Assembly: GCF_000027005.1 (NCBI RefSeq)
Contig: NC_012966.1
Coordinates: 372,001-436,000, forward strand
From: Komagataella phaffii GS115
Lineage: Eukaryota; Ascomycota; Pichiomycetes; Pichiales; Pichiaceae
Length of the DNA stretch: 64,000 nt
Reading direction: 5' to 3'
Within the stretch, counting starts at the first letter, position 1, and every line of letters starts with the position of its first letter. The notes below the pieces were generated by a model. The model had not been told where the DNA came from. It saw only the letters and a program-made list of their open reading frames with translations, and searched no databases. Shown here one piece after another: positions 28,432 to 40,343 of the stretch. Both the position numbers and the translations under genes were made by a program.

Positions 28432-29670
28432 ATGAAACTCGATATATCACACATGAGGTACCTCACCAATGACGACTTCCGAGTTTTAATAGCTGTGGAA
28501 TTGGGATCTCGTAATCATGAGGTGGTCCCAACACCAATGATCCATCAAATCGGAGGGCTTCGTTCTCCGTCTACTACTAACAGATCCATCTCTGATTTGG
28601 CCAAACTAAGCTTGATTTCAAAGCTTCGAAATGCCAAGTATGATGGTTACAGGCTGAGTTATTTAGGATTTGATTATCTGGCGCTGAAGAGCATGCTGAA
28701 GAAAGGTTCCTTGTACTCTATGGGTTCCCCAATCGGTGTTGGTAAGGAGTCTGATATTTATCTGGTTAGTGACCCTAAAGGAGTGGAAAAGGTTTTGAAA
28801 GTTCACAGACTGGGTAGGACTTCATTCAAAACAGTAAAGAGAAACAGAGATTATTTAAAGAATCGGCAGTCATGTAACTGGATGTATCTTTCCAGACTAG
28901 CCGCTGAAAAGGAGTACATGTTCATGAGCATCTTATACTCCAATGGATTTTCAGTCCCCGAGCCTTTTGATAGTTCCAGGCATTGCATAATAATGGAGTG
29001 GATTAGGGGTGTTACAATGAGAAGGCTGAGAACTCATAAAGATTACAAGAAGTTGTACTCTGAACTGATGAGATTTGCCGTGAACCTTGCCAACCACGGA
29101 TTAATTCACTGTGATTTCAACGAGTTCAATGTCATTATTAGAGATGATCCGAAACCCGATGAGCCTGGGTTTGTGGTCATAGATTTTCCTCAATGTATTT
29201 CCATTGAACACCCCGATGCTTCTTTCTACTTCAAGAGGGATATCGAATGTATAAGGAAGTTTTTTAGAAAGGTATTCAATTACGGTCCAACTTCTGACAC
29301 TTCAATGATGGACGAGGATGGCTTTGGTGAAGGTTTTAAATATGCTTACCCAGTATTTGAGAGGGATGTCAAACGTATCAACAACTTGGATGTGCTAGTG
29401 GAAGCTTCTGGTTTCAAGAAGAATAAGAAAAATTCTGACCTCGAGACAGCAGTTCAAGGAATGCGAGAGTACACCTATGAAGAGGAAGAAGGTGAAGGCT
29501 CAACTGAAGAAGAATCTGACTACGAAGATAGCCTTGAATTTGATGATTCTAAATCAGAAGGCGAACAATCTGACCTTGCTGAGGAAAATGAACGAATTGT
29601 CCAAGCCCTCACATCTGGTGTTGAAAACCTAAAGATGGATAAACTTGGTAATTACATATTGGATGATTAG
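28432..29670 (+). CDS. RIO2: Rio2 atypical kinase/ATPase
   Basis: 412 aa. The N-terminal winged-helix domain characteristic of Rio2 (MKLDISHMRYLTNDDFRVL and RSISDLAKLSLISKLRN) is followed by the RIO kinase core: P-loop GVGKESDIY (about residue 103), catalytic loop HCDFNEFN and metal-binding IDFPQ. The tail is acidic (EEEEGEGSTEEESDYED). Rio2 binds cytoplasmic pre-40S particles and drives late 20S pre-rRNA maturation at site D through its ATPase cycle. ATG at 28432 follows a long A-run (28376-28389), normal for a strong yeast promoter or leader. Identification is secure. Confidence 0.95.
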   Translation: MKLDISHMRYLTNDDFRVLIAVELGSRNHEVVPTPMIHQIGGLRSPSTTNRSISDLAKLSLISKLRNAKYDGYRLSYLGFDYLALKSMLKKGSLYSMGSPIGVGKESDIYLVSDPKGVEKVLKVHRLGRTSFKTVKRNRDYLKNRQSCNWMYLSRLAAEKEYMFMSILYSNGFSVPEPFDSSRHCIIMEWIRGVTMRRLRTHKDYKKLYSELMRFAVNLANHGLIHCDFNEFNVIIRDDPKPDEPGFVVIDFPQCISIEHPDASFYFKRDIECIRKFFRKVFNYGPTSDTSMMDEDGFGEGFKYAYPVFERDVKRINNLDVLVEASGFKKNKKNSDLETAVQGMREYTYEEEEGEGSTEEESDYEDSLEFDDSKSEGEQSDLAEENERIVQALTSGVENLKMDKLGNYILDD

Positions 29671-29831
29671 AATAGGCATAAAGGGACGCAGCATTAGGTA
29701 ATTAGGTTTTCTTTTTAGGCACTTCATTTCCACCTGTAAAGACCATGAAATGAAATGTCGCGGGCATCTCTGCTTTTTCTTGCCAGCTTTCCTCTTTCCT
29801 CCCCAAGTTCCGACAGTCACCAGTTACCAAA

Positions 29832-30296
29832 ATGGTAAGTGTTATAGACGGCTTCTGAAACAATCCAGTCAAAGCTAACAATTAGGCCCCATCGCTGTAC
29901 TCGTTCAGCGAAGAAACTTTGCAGCGTCTTGGAAAGTTTCGCTTTTCATCTGCCAGAGCCCATTCAATGGAGGCTCTTATCTATCACATTGATACCTCAT
30001 CTTACGAAATCAAGGCTGAAACTGATGTCATTACCTCTTTAGAGGACTTGGTAGATGAAGTTCCTGATAGTTCGCCAAGATTTATACTGTTGTCATATCC
30101 AATAACACTGCAAGATGGAAGAAAATCTTCACCCCTGGTCCTGGTGTACTTCAGGCCCCAAACGTCTACTCAAGAGGGCAAAATGTTGTATGCAGGAGCA
30201 GTAGAGCTTTTCCGAAACAAGGCAGGTGTTAGCAAAGTCCTGGACATTGACGAAGAAGAGGAATTGCTGGACATTCCGGATCTATTGCAACATTAG
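29832..30296 (+). CDS. AIM7: GMF-type ADF-homology protein (Aim7/Gmf1), spliced
   Basis: Two exons. Exon 1 (29832-29834) is only the ATG; exon 2 (29886-30296) begins APSLYSFSEETLQRLGKFRF. The spliced protein is 137 aa, close to the usual glia maturation factor size (S. cerevisiae Aim7 is 149). The single ADF-H domain includes FILLSYPITLQDGRKSSPLVLVYFRP, the GMF version of the cofilin fold. GMF binds the Arp2/3 complex, not actin filaments, and promotes debranching. Without the intron the reading frame lacks any ATG at its start, so the splice prediction is what gives a sensible N-terminus. Confidence 0.88.
29835..29885 (+). other. Intron of AIM7/GMF1
   Basis: 51 nt, donor GTAAGT immediately after the ATG, branch site GCTAAC (29874-29879), acceptor TTAG. 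Confidence 0.88.
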
Positions 30297-30350
30297 AGAT
30301 TAGATGGGTCCAGGAAGAAAAGGGGATTTTTTTAATAAGCAGTCAATAAA

Positions 30351-31886
30351 TTAATTAGGCAAATCTTTTCTATCCAAAACAACCAGGAATCCTCCCACCA
30401 AGTGTAAAGATCCGGTAACAAAAACGTCCACAGAACCTTCGAGCGAACGAATAAAGTTAATGGATGTTTCAATATCGTGAAAAATATGTTTACGACTTGC
30501 TTTATCGAGACTGTTCCAAGTTTCAGCAAGTGCCTTCTGAACATCCATATTATCAATTTCCTCTTTGGAGATGTTCAAAGACACGAGGTCATCAGAGTAT
30601 CCGTCTGACCACGTTAAGTTAGTAGTGAAGATAACATGGTTGAACTTTAATTTCGGGTACACTACGCCATGCAACTGTTTAATCAGTGCTTCACCATCTC
30701 TAGTTTGCTGATTAAACAAAAGTACAGTTTGATCAGACTTGGTTTGCTTTTCAGTGAACCACTGGGAAGAAGCCTCGATACTTTCCTTGGTATGGGCACC
30801 ATCCAAATACCAAGTAATTTGGTTCTCGGGTTCTTCTATAATCTGACATCTACCAGGCCACGTTGCGCTAGATAAACCCTCCACAAATTCATCTGGAAGG
30901 TCATCCTTTACATCAACTTTGAATCCCAATTTCTGTAGGTGAATTGCGGCAAGCTCTATGGCCAAGTTCGCATTCTCTTTCTGGAAAGCACCTGCGAGTC
31001 CCAGTTTGATATCACTGAGATCCCTGTCAGGAACGACTTTGAAGAACTTTACCTTTCTCTCTTCAGCTCTTCTGACGAGTTCATTCATACCTTCCTCTGG
31101 TTGTGGTACTGAAACAGCTGGAACTCCTTCTTTGAATATACCAGATTTGTTCCAGGCAATATCTGTGAGGGTATTTCCCAGCATGAAAGTGTGATCAATG
31201 CCAAGAGCAGAAACTCCAGTAACTGTGGGTTTTTCTATTATGTTCGTGGAATCGAACTCTCCACCAACTCCAACTTCGTAGATGGCAGAATCGACGTTTT
31301 CACTCATGAATACATGGAAAGACAGTAGGGTTAAATATTTGAAGTAGGCAGGTTTCAAACCTGGGCTCAACTGAGGGAACGTAGAAGGGTTAGATTCAGA
31401 GTTTTCAAGTCTGTCCCATACTTCAAAGAAGTATTTGGTGAAAAGGTCCTCAGTTAGAGGCTTCCCATTGATTCTGATACGTTCCCGCACAGACTTCAAG
31501 TGTGGAGAGGAATATAATCCAACCTTGGTTATGTGGGGTTTTTCAAGTTCATTGGATCTTGAACTTGCAAGGGTGGAGCTACTTGAGTTTCTGGACGCTG
31601 TGGCGAAGTCTTTGTTCTTGTATCTCTTCAAAATTGACTGCACAAATGCACATGTGGAACCCTTACCTTTAGTCCCCGTCACATGAATGATGTTCAACCT
31701 GTTGAATTCGGTTGGAGAGTAACCTATCCTTCTGGTCCATTCCACCATTTCAGGGATGTTATTAGCACTTCTGTTGTTACCAGACTTTCGAATAGCCTCA
31801 ATTGTGGCGTAGTTGGACTGAAGGGAGTTCAAGGCCCTTATAGCATCTTTATACGAACGATGTAATGGCATATCTGGCTGTCCCAT
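30351..31886 (-). CDS. MET7: Folylpolyglutamate synthase
   Basis: 511 aa from the first ATG (31886). Adds glutamates to folates, keeping them in the cell and active for methionine synthesis and mitochondrial one-carbon reactions. The Mur-ligase-type P-loop HVTGTKGKGST, the signature YEVGVGGEFDSTNII and LDGAHTKESIEA are present. The N-terminal SYKDAIRALNSLQSNYA is nearly the same as in S. cerevisiae Met7. Upstream the frame stays open for 40 codons without ATG and encodes a basic, mostly non-acidic stretch (SQRPPRVFSW and onward), which could be a mitochondrial presequence begun at a non-AUG codon. Convergent neighbour is AIM7, 54 bp away. Confidence 0.93.
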   Translation of the reverse strand: MGQPDMPLHRSYKDAIRALNSLQSNYATIEAIRKSGNNRSANNIPEMVEWTRRIGYSPTEFNRLNIIHVTGTKGKGSTCAFVQSILKRYKNKDFATASRNSSSSTLASSRSNELEKPHITKVGLYSSPHLKSVRERIRINGKPLTEDLFTKYFFEVWDRLENSESNPSTFPQLSPGLKPAYFKYLTLLSFHVFMSENVDSAIYEVGVGGEFDSTNIIEKPTVTGVSALGIDHTFMLGNTLTDIAWNKSGIFKEGVPAVSVPQPEEGMNELVRRAEERKVKFFKVVPDRDLSDIKLGLAGAFQKENANLAIELAAIHLQKLGFKVDVKDDLPDEFVEGLSSATWPGRCQIIEEPENQITWYLDGAHTKESIEASSQWFTEKQTKSDQTVLLFNQQTRDGEALIKQLHGVVYPKLKFNHVIFTTNLTWSDGYSDDLVSLNISKEEIDNMDVQKALAETWNSLDKASRKHIFHDIETSINFIRSLEGSVDVFVTGSLHLVGGFLVVLDRKDLPN

Positions 31887-32229
31887 ACTGGTTGGATCGA
31901 ACAAAGAGAGGAAAATCTCTGGCAGGCCTGACGTTTTTAAAGTTTTTGGGTAGTGTGCAGGCAACCAAGAAAAGACTCTAGGAGGGCGCTGGGAAGTAAC
32001 TGCTTAAAGGGGATCGCTATGAAGAATTCCTTGTTTAATTCGGGCATCTATCCGTCCGTGAGGGATAAATAAAAAAGAAAAAAAAAGAATAACAGAAACC
32101 AAGCCTAAAGTTACCAGATAACGAAAAATTATCATAACTAAATTTAATATACATTATAACGTAATATGACGTTAAGTCTCTAACCGCTAACCTTTGTAAA
32201 AAACCCCCCTATTATTGACCAAAAAAGAT
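31887..32229. other. Intergenic, MET7 5' side and RNR2 3' side
   Basis: 343 bp between two minus-strand genes. Contains the open upstream extension of MET7 (to about 32006), then AT-rich sequence. No other gene seen. Confidence 0.5.
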
Positions 32230-33432
32230 CTAGAAATCCTCATCAAAGGCAAAGGCATCATCATTAGAAGTTTTGTCTGTAGAAGCCATGACACCTGCCT
32301 TTTGGTAATCAGAAACTCTCTTTTCGAAGAAGTTGGTTTTACCGGCCAAAGAAATGTTCTCCATGAAGTCAAATGGATTGTTGACGTTGTACACCTTTTT
32401 GTTGCCCAGAGCTACCAGTAGTCTGTCAGCAACGAACTCAACATACTGGCACATCAAGCTGCAGTTCATCCCCAGTAAGGAGACAGGAAGAGCGTCTGTG
32501 AAGTACCTTTTTTCGATCTCGACAGCCTCTGTGATAATCTTTTCAACGATTTCCTCACTGGCTCTATTGTTTAAATGAGAAAATAGCAAGCAAGCAAAGT
32601 CAGTGTGTAATCCCTCGTCTCTGCAAATAAGCTCATTGGAGAAGGTCAAACCTGGCATGAGACCTCTCTTCTTCAACCAGAAGATAGAAGCAAAAGATCC
32701 TGAAAAGAAGATACCCTCAACAGCAGCGAAGGCAACCAAACGTTCAGCGAACAATGCATCGTCATCAGAAATCCATCTCATGGCCCAGTCAGCCTTTTCT
32801 TTGATACATGGAATGGTCTCGATGGCATTGAACAGGAATTCAGACTCTTTTGGATCTTTGATGTAAGTATCAATCAGCAAGGAGTAAGTCTCGGAGTGAA
32901 TGTTCTCCATCATGATCTGGAAACCGTAAAAGCATTTTGCTTCGGGAAGTTGAACCTCAGCACTGAAATTTTCCACCAAGTTTTCATTGACAATACCGTC
33001 AGAGGCAGCAAAGAAGGCAAGGACTCTCGAGATGAAGAATTTTTCATTATCGTTCATACGATTATTCCAGTCATGCAAATCCTTACCCAGGTCTATTTCC
33101 TCAGCAGTCCAAAAGGAAGCTTCGGCCTGCTTGTACATTTGCCAGATATCGTGGTACTTCAAAGGGAAGAGCACAAAACGACGTTTATTCTCAACTAAGA
33201 GTGGTTCATCCTTCTCCATCTCCTTCAACTTGTGGCGGTGGACCTTGTGCTTAGCAAGAAATGCCTTGTGGTCGTCGTCAAGCTTGCTCTCTTCCTTCAC
33301 TGGCGCATTCACCTTCTCTTTCTGATCAGCAGCTGCTTGGAGTACAGAGGTCAAATCCTTCTTGGATAAGTTAATGTCTAGGTTAGAGAGAGCAGCTTTG
33401 GCACCCTTAGTTGGTGTTTCTTGAACAGACAT
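32230..33432 (-). CDS. RNR2: Ribonucleotide reductase small subunit
   Basis: 400 aa from the ATG at 33432 ([20 protein letters not shown]). The frame is open a further 81 codons upstream but that part is not conserved and lies in the promoter. The R2 ferritin-like core carries the diiron ligands and radical region ([34 protein letters not shown]), and the C-terminus FAFDEDF is the peptide that docks on the large subunit. The canonical iron ligands look intact, so this is the catalytic Rnr2 type rather than the degenerate Rnr4. Makes dNTPs for DNA synthesis. Cell-cycle boxes lie upstream. Confidence 0.95.
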   Translation of the reverse strand: MSVQETPTKGAKAALSNLDINLSKKDLTSVLQAAADQKEKVNAPVKEESKLDDDHKAFLAKHKVHRHKLKEMEKDEPLLVENKRRFVLFPLKYHDIWQMYKQAEASFWTAEEIDLGKDLHDWNNRMNDNEKFFISRVLAFFAASDGIVNENLVENFSAEVQLPEAKCFYGFQIMMENIHSETYSLLIDTYIKDPKESEFLFNAIETIPCIKEKADWAMRWISDDDALFAERLVAFAAVEGIFFSGSFASIFWLKKRGLMPGLTFSNELICRDEGLHTDFACLLFSHLNNRASEEIVEKIITEAVEIEKRYFTDALPVSLLGMNCSLMCQYVEFVADRLLVALGNKKVYNVNNPFDFMENISLAGKTNFFEKRVSDYQKAGVMASTDKTSNDDAFAFDEDF

Positions 33433-33517
33433 GGTTGTTAGTTGTGGGTTGTTGATTGTACAAAGTAGTAAAGAGGGCCATCGCTTTCCGTTTTTATAGT
33501 AGCACGTAAAAAAGGAA

Positions 33518-33548
33518 CGCGAAAAAACACGTAATTTGGCCAACGCGT
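33518..33548. promoter_or_regulatory. SCB and MCB cell-cycle boxes in the RNR2 promoter
   Basis: CGCGAAAA (33518-33525), an SCB-type site, and ACGCGT (33543-33548), a perfect MluI cell-cycle box, lie about 85 to 115 bp upstream of the RNR2 ATG. These are the sites of SBF and MBF, which drive G1/S transcription, so the placement fits a DNA-precursor gene. Confidence 0.65.
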
Positions 33549-33822
33549 TACTAGGGCTCTTTGATGCACTATGAAGCAATTCAAAGTCATCCGGCGTGTT
33601 TACGAGGGCGTCTCCTATACAAAAAAATCGGGAGACAGTAGATTCCGAGGGTTTTGCATTAACAGTAATTACCACATGAGGTGTTAATACAATGCTTGAG
33701 ATGAAATCGATAAAGAATAGGTCGTTTCTTATGGCGTATATCGAGAACAGTGTTAGCTTATTTACGGTTCACGATAATCCGATATCTCAATCCAGGGGCT
33801 GAGGGTTACATTATCTATTCGT

Positions 33823-34475
33823 CTAAAATTTACCCTTAGCCAAGTTCTTTCCCATGTCCCTAGCAGTATAGTATGCAGTCCACATAAAAGTGTTTAGATC
33901 CAAGGTGGAGGAAATGGTGTCTAAGAATCCAAATGGAAGCATGGCAGGAATCCAGCCTTGAGCAAGTTCCAAGGCCCAGCTCTCGCTAGGCATTGCGTAT
34001 TGCTTGACATGCCCTTTGGGGAGATGATGCTGAGAACCAGGGAGATATACCTCTGGCTCTAGTGCTCCTGGGTACGCAGCCATCTCTTTACCTTTAAAAT
34101 GGTAAAATAGTCATCGGCGTAATGAACACCAGTGTGCCCTTCTGTTCCTATGGCAGTTCCGAAGAAAATAAGATACTCAGAGATGGAGGCATGCAAGATA
34201 AACATAGTTCCCATAGCACCTCCAGCGTTGTTGTAGACCCATTCTTCGAAATTTAGATCATTGATAATATCACCGTATTCTTCTTTGATCGTGCCCGCAA
34301 GGTCAATTAAGATGTTAGTTGCATTTCCATCTGGATGACGGGCAAGAGCTTCCTGACTCAACGTTTGAAGCAATTTCTTGTCAAACACGTAGTTATTTGG
34401 GAGCCATGTTCGGAAAGAAATCTCCAGGAATGCATAGACGAGGGCCAAAGAGAAAAACCACTTATATAAGTTCAT
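33823..34475 (-). CDS. ERG2: C-8 sterol isomerase, with a one-base frameshift
   Basis: Moves the sterol double bond from C8 to C7 in the ER during ergosterol synthesis. The first 120 or so residues (ATG at 34475) include an N-terminal membrane helix, [28 protein letters not shown] and [18 protein letters not shown]. The frame then runs out, and the rest ([48 protein letters not shown]) continues in another frame from about 34090 to the stop at 33823. Both halves match S. cerevisiae Erg2 in order and with no missing residues, so a single base is lost at 34093-34099 (A3/T4 run). Most likely a sequence error; a real erg2 mutation is possible. Promoter carries sterol elements. Confidence 0.9.
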
Positions 34476-34550
34476 TCCTTCACTGTTGTGTTAGTCTTTG
34501 AAGTATAGTTGGGTGCATGAATTGAGGAAAACTTTCTACCATTTATGGTC

Positions 34551-34590
34551 TCGTATAATGTCGTATAATGTCGTATAAGTTCGTAAATGA
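34551..34590 (+). promoter_or_regulatory. Tandem sterol regulatory elements (TCGTATA array)
   Basis: Four 10-bp units in a row: TCGTATAATG, TCGTATAATG, TCGTATAAGT, TCGTAAATGA. The first three contain TCGTATA, the site bound by Upc2/Ecm22 in yeast ergosterol promoters. They lie 76-115 bp upstream of the ERG2 ATG and 176-215 bp upstream of the CEX1 ATG. The 10-bp spacing puts each site on the same face of the DNA helix. Confidence 0.75.
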
Positions 34591-34765
34591 AAAATGGTCG
34601 TTCAAAACAGAAAAACATTGAAGAAAATAGCATTCGTTACACCCGAACACCACTACCAAAGCGTTAGCGCATATTTTTGGTGTGGTGGATATACTGAACC
34701 AATATCGTTTGACAGATCAGTGAGAGACAAAAAAACGAACATCTTTACTGAACTCGCTGTGCTCG

Positions 34766-36994
34766 ATGAATTTTTTGGCGAAGACTGTTGCGTCTCTATC
34801 TGGAGGATTCTCAAGTATTCCATACAACTTTGGAGATGTCATAGTTACTGGAGTAGAGAACGATATCTATTCCAATTCTATATGGAATGTCTATAAGGGA
34901 ACTTCCAAGTCCGATAAGACTGTAAACTGTTCTATTTTCATGGTTGATACCAAGTCTGTCACTGATGAGCTATTTGTTGATATGATTGGAAACGCGTTCA
35001 AGTTCAGTAAGGTGTTGAAGTTGCCTGGAGTGCTGAATGTTTTGCATGCTTCCAACAATGATTCCCATTATTACATTGTGACAGAACAGGCTATCCCTTT
35101 GGACAAGTATCTTTCCCAGAATGATCTCACAAGCGAACAACTATTATTTGGTCTTTACAATATATCTGAGGCACTCAAATTCATCAACGTTGAAGGTGCG
35201 ACTGCTCATTGCAATGTGAATAGACATTCAATTTTTGTAACCGAATCAGGTGAATGGAAACTGTTTGGCTTCGAGTTGGCTACAAATGCCCAGAATATTT
35301 CTACATCCCTAGTCCCCATGGGATTTCGTCTCCCTTCATTCAAGGATACTCTAGCACCCCCAGAGTATCTGAAAGATAGTCAGACTTGTGTCCAGTCACT
35401 TTTGCAAGCTATCAAGATTGATGCTTGGCAATTAGGTGTACTGACGTATGAGCTATTTAATGATGTGAAAATGACGGACAGTTCGTTGATGAATTCCTTT
35501 ACAAAGATTCCAAAAAACCTAGTTCCCTACTTAAGAAAATTGCTTAGTCCTTCAGTTGCAAGTCGTTGCTCACCTCAACAGTTTTTTGAAGTTGGTACTT
35601 CAACTTTTTTTAAATCTCCTCTGGTCGACATGGTCAAGATATTGAACGAATTTTCCTTAGCTGCTGACCACGAAAAGCTGGCCTTTTTTCAGAACCTCCA
35701 AACTGAAGAGATTACCCCTCCAAATGGATTCTTGGAGAATAAGGTGCTACCACATCTTCTGACATTTTTCAAACAGACAACCCAGGAAAATAAACCAATG
35801 TTGTTACATTTAATTCTCAAGCTCTCTCTAACTATTCCCAAGGAACGGTTTACAGATCATATAAAACCCGTTATTTTGGAAATGATTCACGTCCCCGACA
35901 GATCTATAAGGATGACTCTGTTGACAACATTACCATTATATGTAGAAAAATTGGACAAGCAAGATATAAACAATCGTTTTTTTGCGGCTTTTCTAACAGG
36001 TTTCAACGACTCTAACGTTGCCATTAGAGAAGAGACGATCAAATCATCAGTATTACTAGCCCCATTCTTGAATGAGAGGCCCTTGAACAATGAGCTGTTG
36101 AGGTATTTAGCCAAGACGCAAATGGATGAAGCTGCCGAGATCCGTTCAACCACGATACTATGTCTCAATAAGATAGCATCCCACCTCAGTGTTGGATCGA
36201 GGTCTAATGTTCTAATTATTGCATTTAGTAAGTCCATTAGAGATCCTCATATTCCCTCTAGACTGAACGCGTTGACGGCCTTTAATGACAATATTGATTT
36301 ATTTACCCCTGAGGAATGCTGTTCTCGAGTTCTATCTGCCATTGCACCATTATTGTTAGATAAGTTCTCTACTATTAGATCAGAATGCGACAGGGTATTC
36401 AAGTTGTACATGGAAAAGATTGAAAAGGCAGCAAAAGAAATACCGGATGACACAGACGATGCGATTGAACTTGTTAATGATGAGATGAACAAACAAGAAA
36501 ACCTCAAGGAACAGATAGGTTCTTTCGGTGACTTTGGGTGGAGCGCTCTTACAAACATCACCAACAAGATAGGAGGCACACTCAATGCAGAGGTAAACCA
36601 AGTTACTCCAGGACCCAGTCAGGCACAAACCCCCACACAATCATTTACCAATCTCCCGTCACAGGTTTTACAACCTACGATTTCAAAGGCCACCGAAGAC
36701 GATTCTTGGAACTTTGACATGGAGAAGGAGCCATCCTCTCAACGGTTCAACACTGAAGAAAAGCTTCCCCAGCATAGATCTAAACCAATAACGTTAGGCA
36801 AGAAATCTTTAAGTTTGAAAACACTCAGCCTAAAACCTAATGCAAACACACCCAACACTAAAATCTCCAACAAGATGGACCAAAATGCGTGGGATGATGA
36901 CAATGATAATTGGGATAATGATTTCGAGTTTGGAGATAATAATATAGAGGGAGAAGAAGCAGAAGAAGACGAAGGTTGGGGAGATCAATGGTAA
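34766..36994 (+). CDS. CEX1: Scy1-like pseudokinase Cex1
   Basis: 742 aa. The N-terminal kinase-like domain (about residues 20-300) lacks catalytic motifs: the position of HRD reads AHCNVNRHSIFV and no DFG is seen. It is followed by HEAT-like helices (about 320-570, for example DRSIRMTLLTTLPLYVEKL and DSNVAIREETIKSSVLLAP). The C-terminus is disordered and ends in acidic Trp motifs (WDDDNDNWDNDFEFGD, GWGDQW). This plan matches SCYL1/Cex1, a cytoplasmic factor at nuclear pores that helps hand over exported tRNA and also touches COPI. ATG at 34766. Scy1 (SCYL2 type) is the alternative but lacks the Trp/Asp tail. Confidence 0.85.
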   Translation: MNFLAKTVASLSGGFSSIPYNFGDVIVTGVENDIYSNSIWNVYKGTSKSDKTVNCSIFMVDTKSVTDELFVDMIGNAFKFSKVLKLPGVLNVLHASNNDSHYYIVTEQAIPLDKYLSQNDLTSEQLLFGLYNISEALKFINVEGATAHCNVNRHSIFVTESGEWKLFGFELATNAQNISTSLVPMGFRLPSFKDTLAPPEYLKDSQTCVQSLLQAIKIDAWQLGVLTYELFNDVKMTDSSLMNSFTKIPKNLVPYLRKLLSPSVASRCSPQQFFEVGTSTFFKSPLVDMVKILNEFSLAADHEKLAFFQNLQTEEITPPNGFLENKVLPHLLTFFKQTTQENKPMLLHLILKLSLTIPKERFTDHIKPVILEMIHVPDRSIRMTLLTTLPLYVEKLDKQDINNRFFAAFLTGFNDSNVAIREETIKSSVLLAPFLNERPLNNELLRYLAKTQMDEAAEIRSTTILCLNKIASHLSVGSRSNVLIIAFSKSIRDPHIPSRLNALTAFNDNIDLFTPEECCSRVLSAIAPLLLDKFSTIRSECDRVFKLYMEKIEKAAKEIPDDTDDAIELVNDEMNKQENLKEQIGSFGDFGWSALTNITNKIGGTLNAEVNQVTPGPSQAQTPTQSFTNLPSQVLQPTISKATEDDSWNFDMEKEPSSQRFNTEEKLPQHRSKPITLGKKSLSLKTLSLKPNANTPNTKISNKMDQNAWDDDNDNWDNDFEFGDNNIEGEEAEEDEGWGDQW

Positions 36995-37080
36995 GATAAA
37001 ACTACGTTAATATTAAACGATTATTAATTTTATAGCAAAAACAAGTATGGTTACATAGACATGTCTAGGCATTCTTGGCT

Positions 37081-39209
<2,129 letters not shown>

Positions 39210-39420
39210 TCACAGAAAAGAAATCCAAAAAAAAATTAAATAGGAAAATTTTTTTTTAAAAAAGAAATAAATTGGTCTACACACGCAAGCTTAGCTTTAT
39301 CAGAGAGAAGATTTAGGTGATTCAGGATAGGGAAGAACGCAGAGGGTAGGGCCCCTAAATAGTTGGAATTACTATAGGCTATTATACAGATTCTATGTGA
39401 TAGGTGATTGGGTCAATCAA

Positions 39421-39831
39421 TCAAGGCTCTTCGGTAGAGTAGTCACCAGCAGCAATGACATCAGAAAATTTTTTCTCAACATGATCGCAGATGTCAACCA
39501 AGTCATCTAGTCCTTTACGTAGGGCTTCCACGGCAGTCATGCCACCGTAAGTCTGGATTCTTATATTCAATTTGGCCTCAGAAGGATGAGGAATAGAGTA
39601 ACCACAGTATTCGACTTCTGGATTCTTGATTATGATGTATCTTAGAGAGTTACCCAAGGTATGGTCTTCATCTAAGATTTGAAATGAGGCAGCGGTTCCG
39701 TCTTCGGATGCTCCAGGTAGTAACGTAATTTTATTTGACTGAACCTCCACGTCTTCTTCAACATTTTGTTCAACCTCGTCTATGTCCATCTCTTCTGGCT
39801 TGGACTTGCTAATATTCTCCTCGTTGGCCAT
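39421..39831 (-). CDS. RPC19: RNA polymerase I and III shared subunit AC19
   Basis: 136 aa from the ATG at 39831 (MANEENISKSKPEEMDIDEV); a GTG 12 bp upstream is rejected. The acidic N-terminus precedes the alpha/RpoA-like dimerisation domain (LDEDHTLGNSLRYIIIKNP, then YCGYSIPHPSEAKLNIRIQT). In the family AC19 pairs with AC40 to form the assembly platform of Pol I and Pol III. Length matches S. cerevisiae Rpc19 (142 aa). It is divergent from the zinc-finger gene at 40344, with about 510 bp between. Confidence 0.94.
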   Translation of the reverse strand: MANEENISKSKPEEMDIDEVEQNVEEDVEVQSNKITLLPGASEDGTAASFQILDEDHTLGNSLRYIIIKNPEVEYCGYSIPHPSEAKLNIRIQTYGGMTAVEALRKGLDDLVDICDHVEKKFSDVIAAGDYSTEEP

Positions 39832-40343
39832 TGTCACTCTCACACGGTGTATGAAGATTTTCAGGTTTTCACTAGATGTTAAAATGTTCGCGAAACATCT
39901 GCATCCATGTCCCTCTTAACATTAACCATTAACCTTTTTGAACCGTCAAAACGTTGCTTGGATAGTGCACTACCTTTTCGACCCCCCTCGTGTCCGATTG
40001 CCACTTCTGTGTGGCTGATAGGAAGAGGTATTTGAACCCAGCAAGAAACAAAGCCGTCAAAAGCCTTCAAAAAAACCAGACGGAAAGCTGTTGGTCAGTT
40101 TCCTTTAGAGTTAGCCGACCACAAACCATAATTTATTTTTTGCAAGCGTGATAGTCAATTGACCGTGTTGTTGGATTGTTGTGCGTTTGGATTGTTTTTC
40201 CCTACCAGCAATTGTCTGAATACGTCCGAACAATAATCCACTCCTTCCTTTTTTTTTTTCTTACCTTACCCAGAGTATTTCTTTTTCCATCAAGGTCCCA
40301 AAAACAAAGATCTGGGGTTATCTAATCGTGGTTTTAGTAGTAG
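39832..40343. promoter_or_regulatory. Divergent promoter region RPC19 / AZF1-like gene
   Basis: About 510 bp. A T-run (40249-40259) sits about 90 bp upstream of the zinc-finger ATG. No gene or clear factor site identified. Confidence 0.35.

Noticed and set aside
33433..33675. 81-codon N-terminal extension of RNR2
   Set aside because: Not conserved, overlaps the MCB/SCB promoter boxes, and the ATG at 33432 gives the family length.
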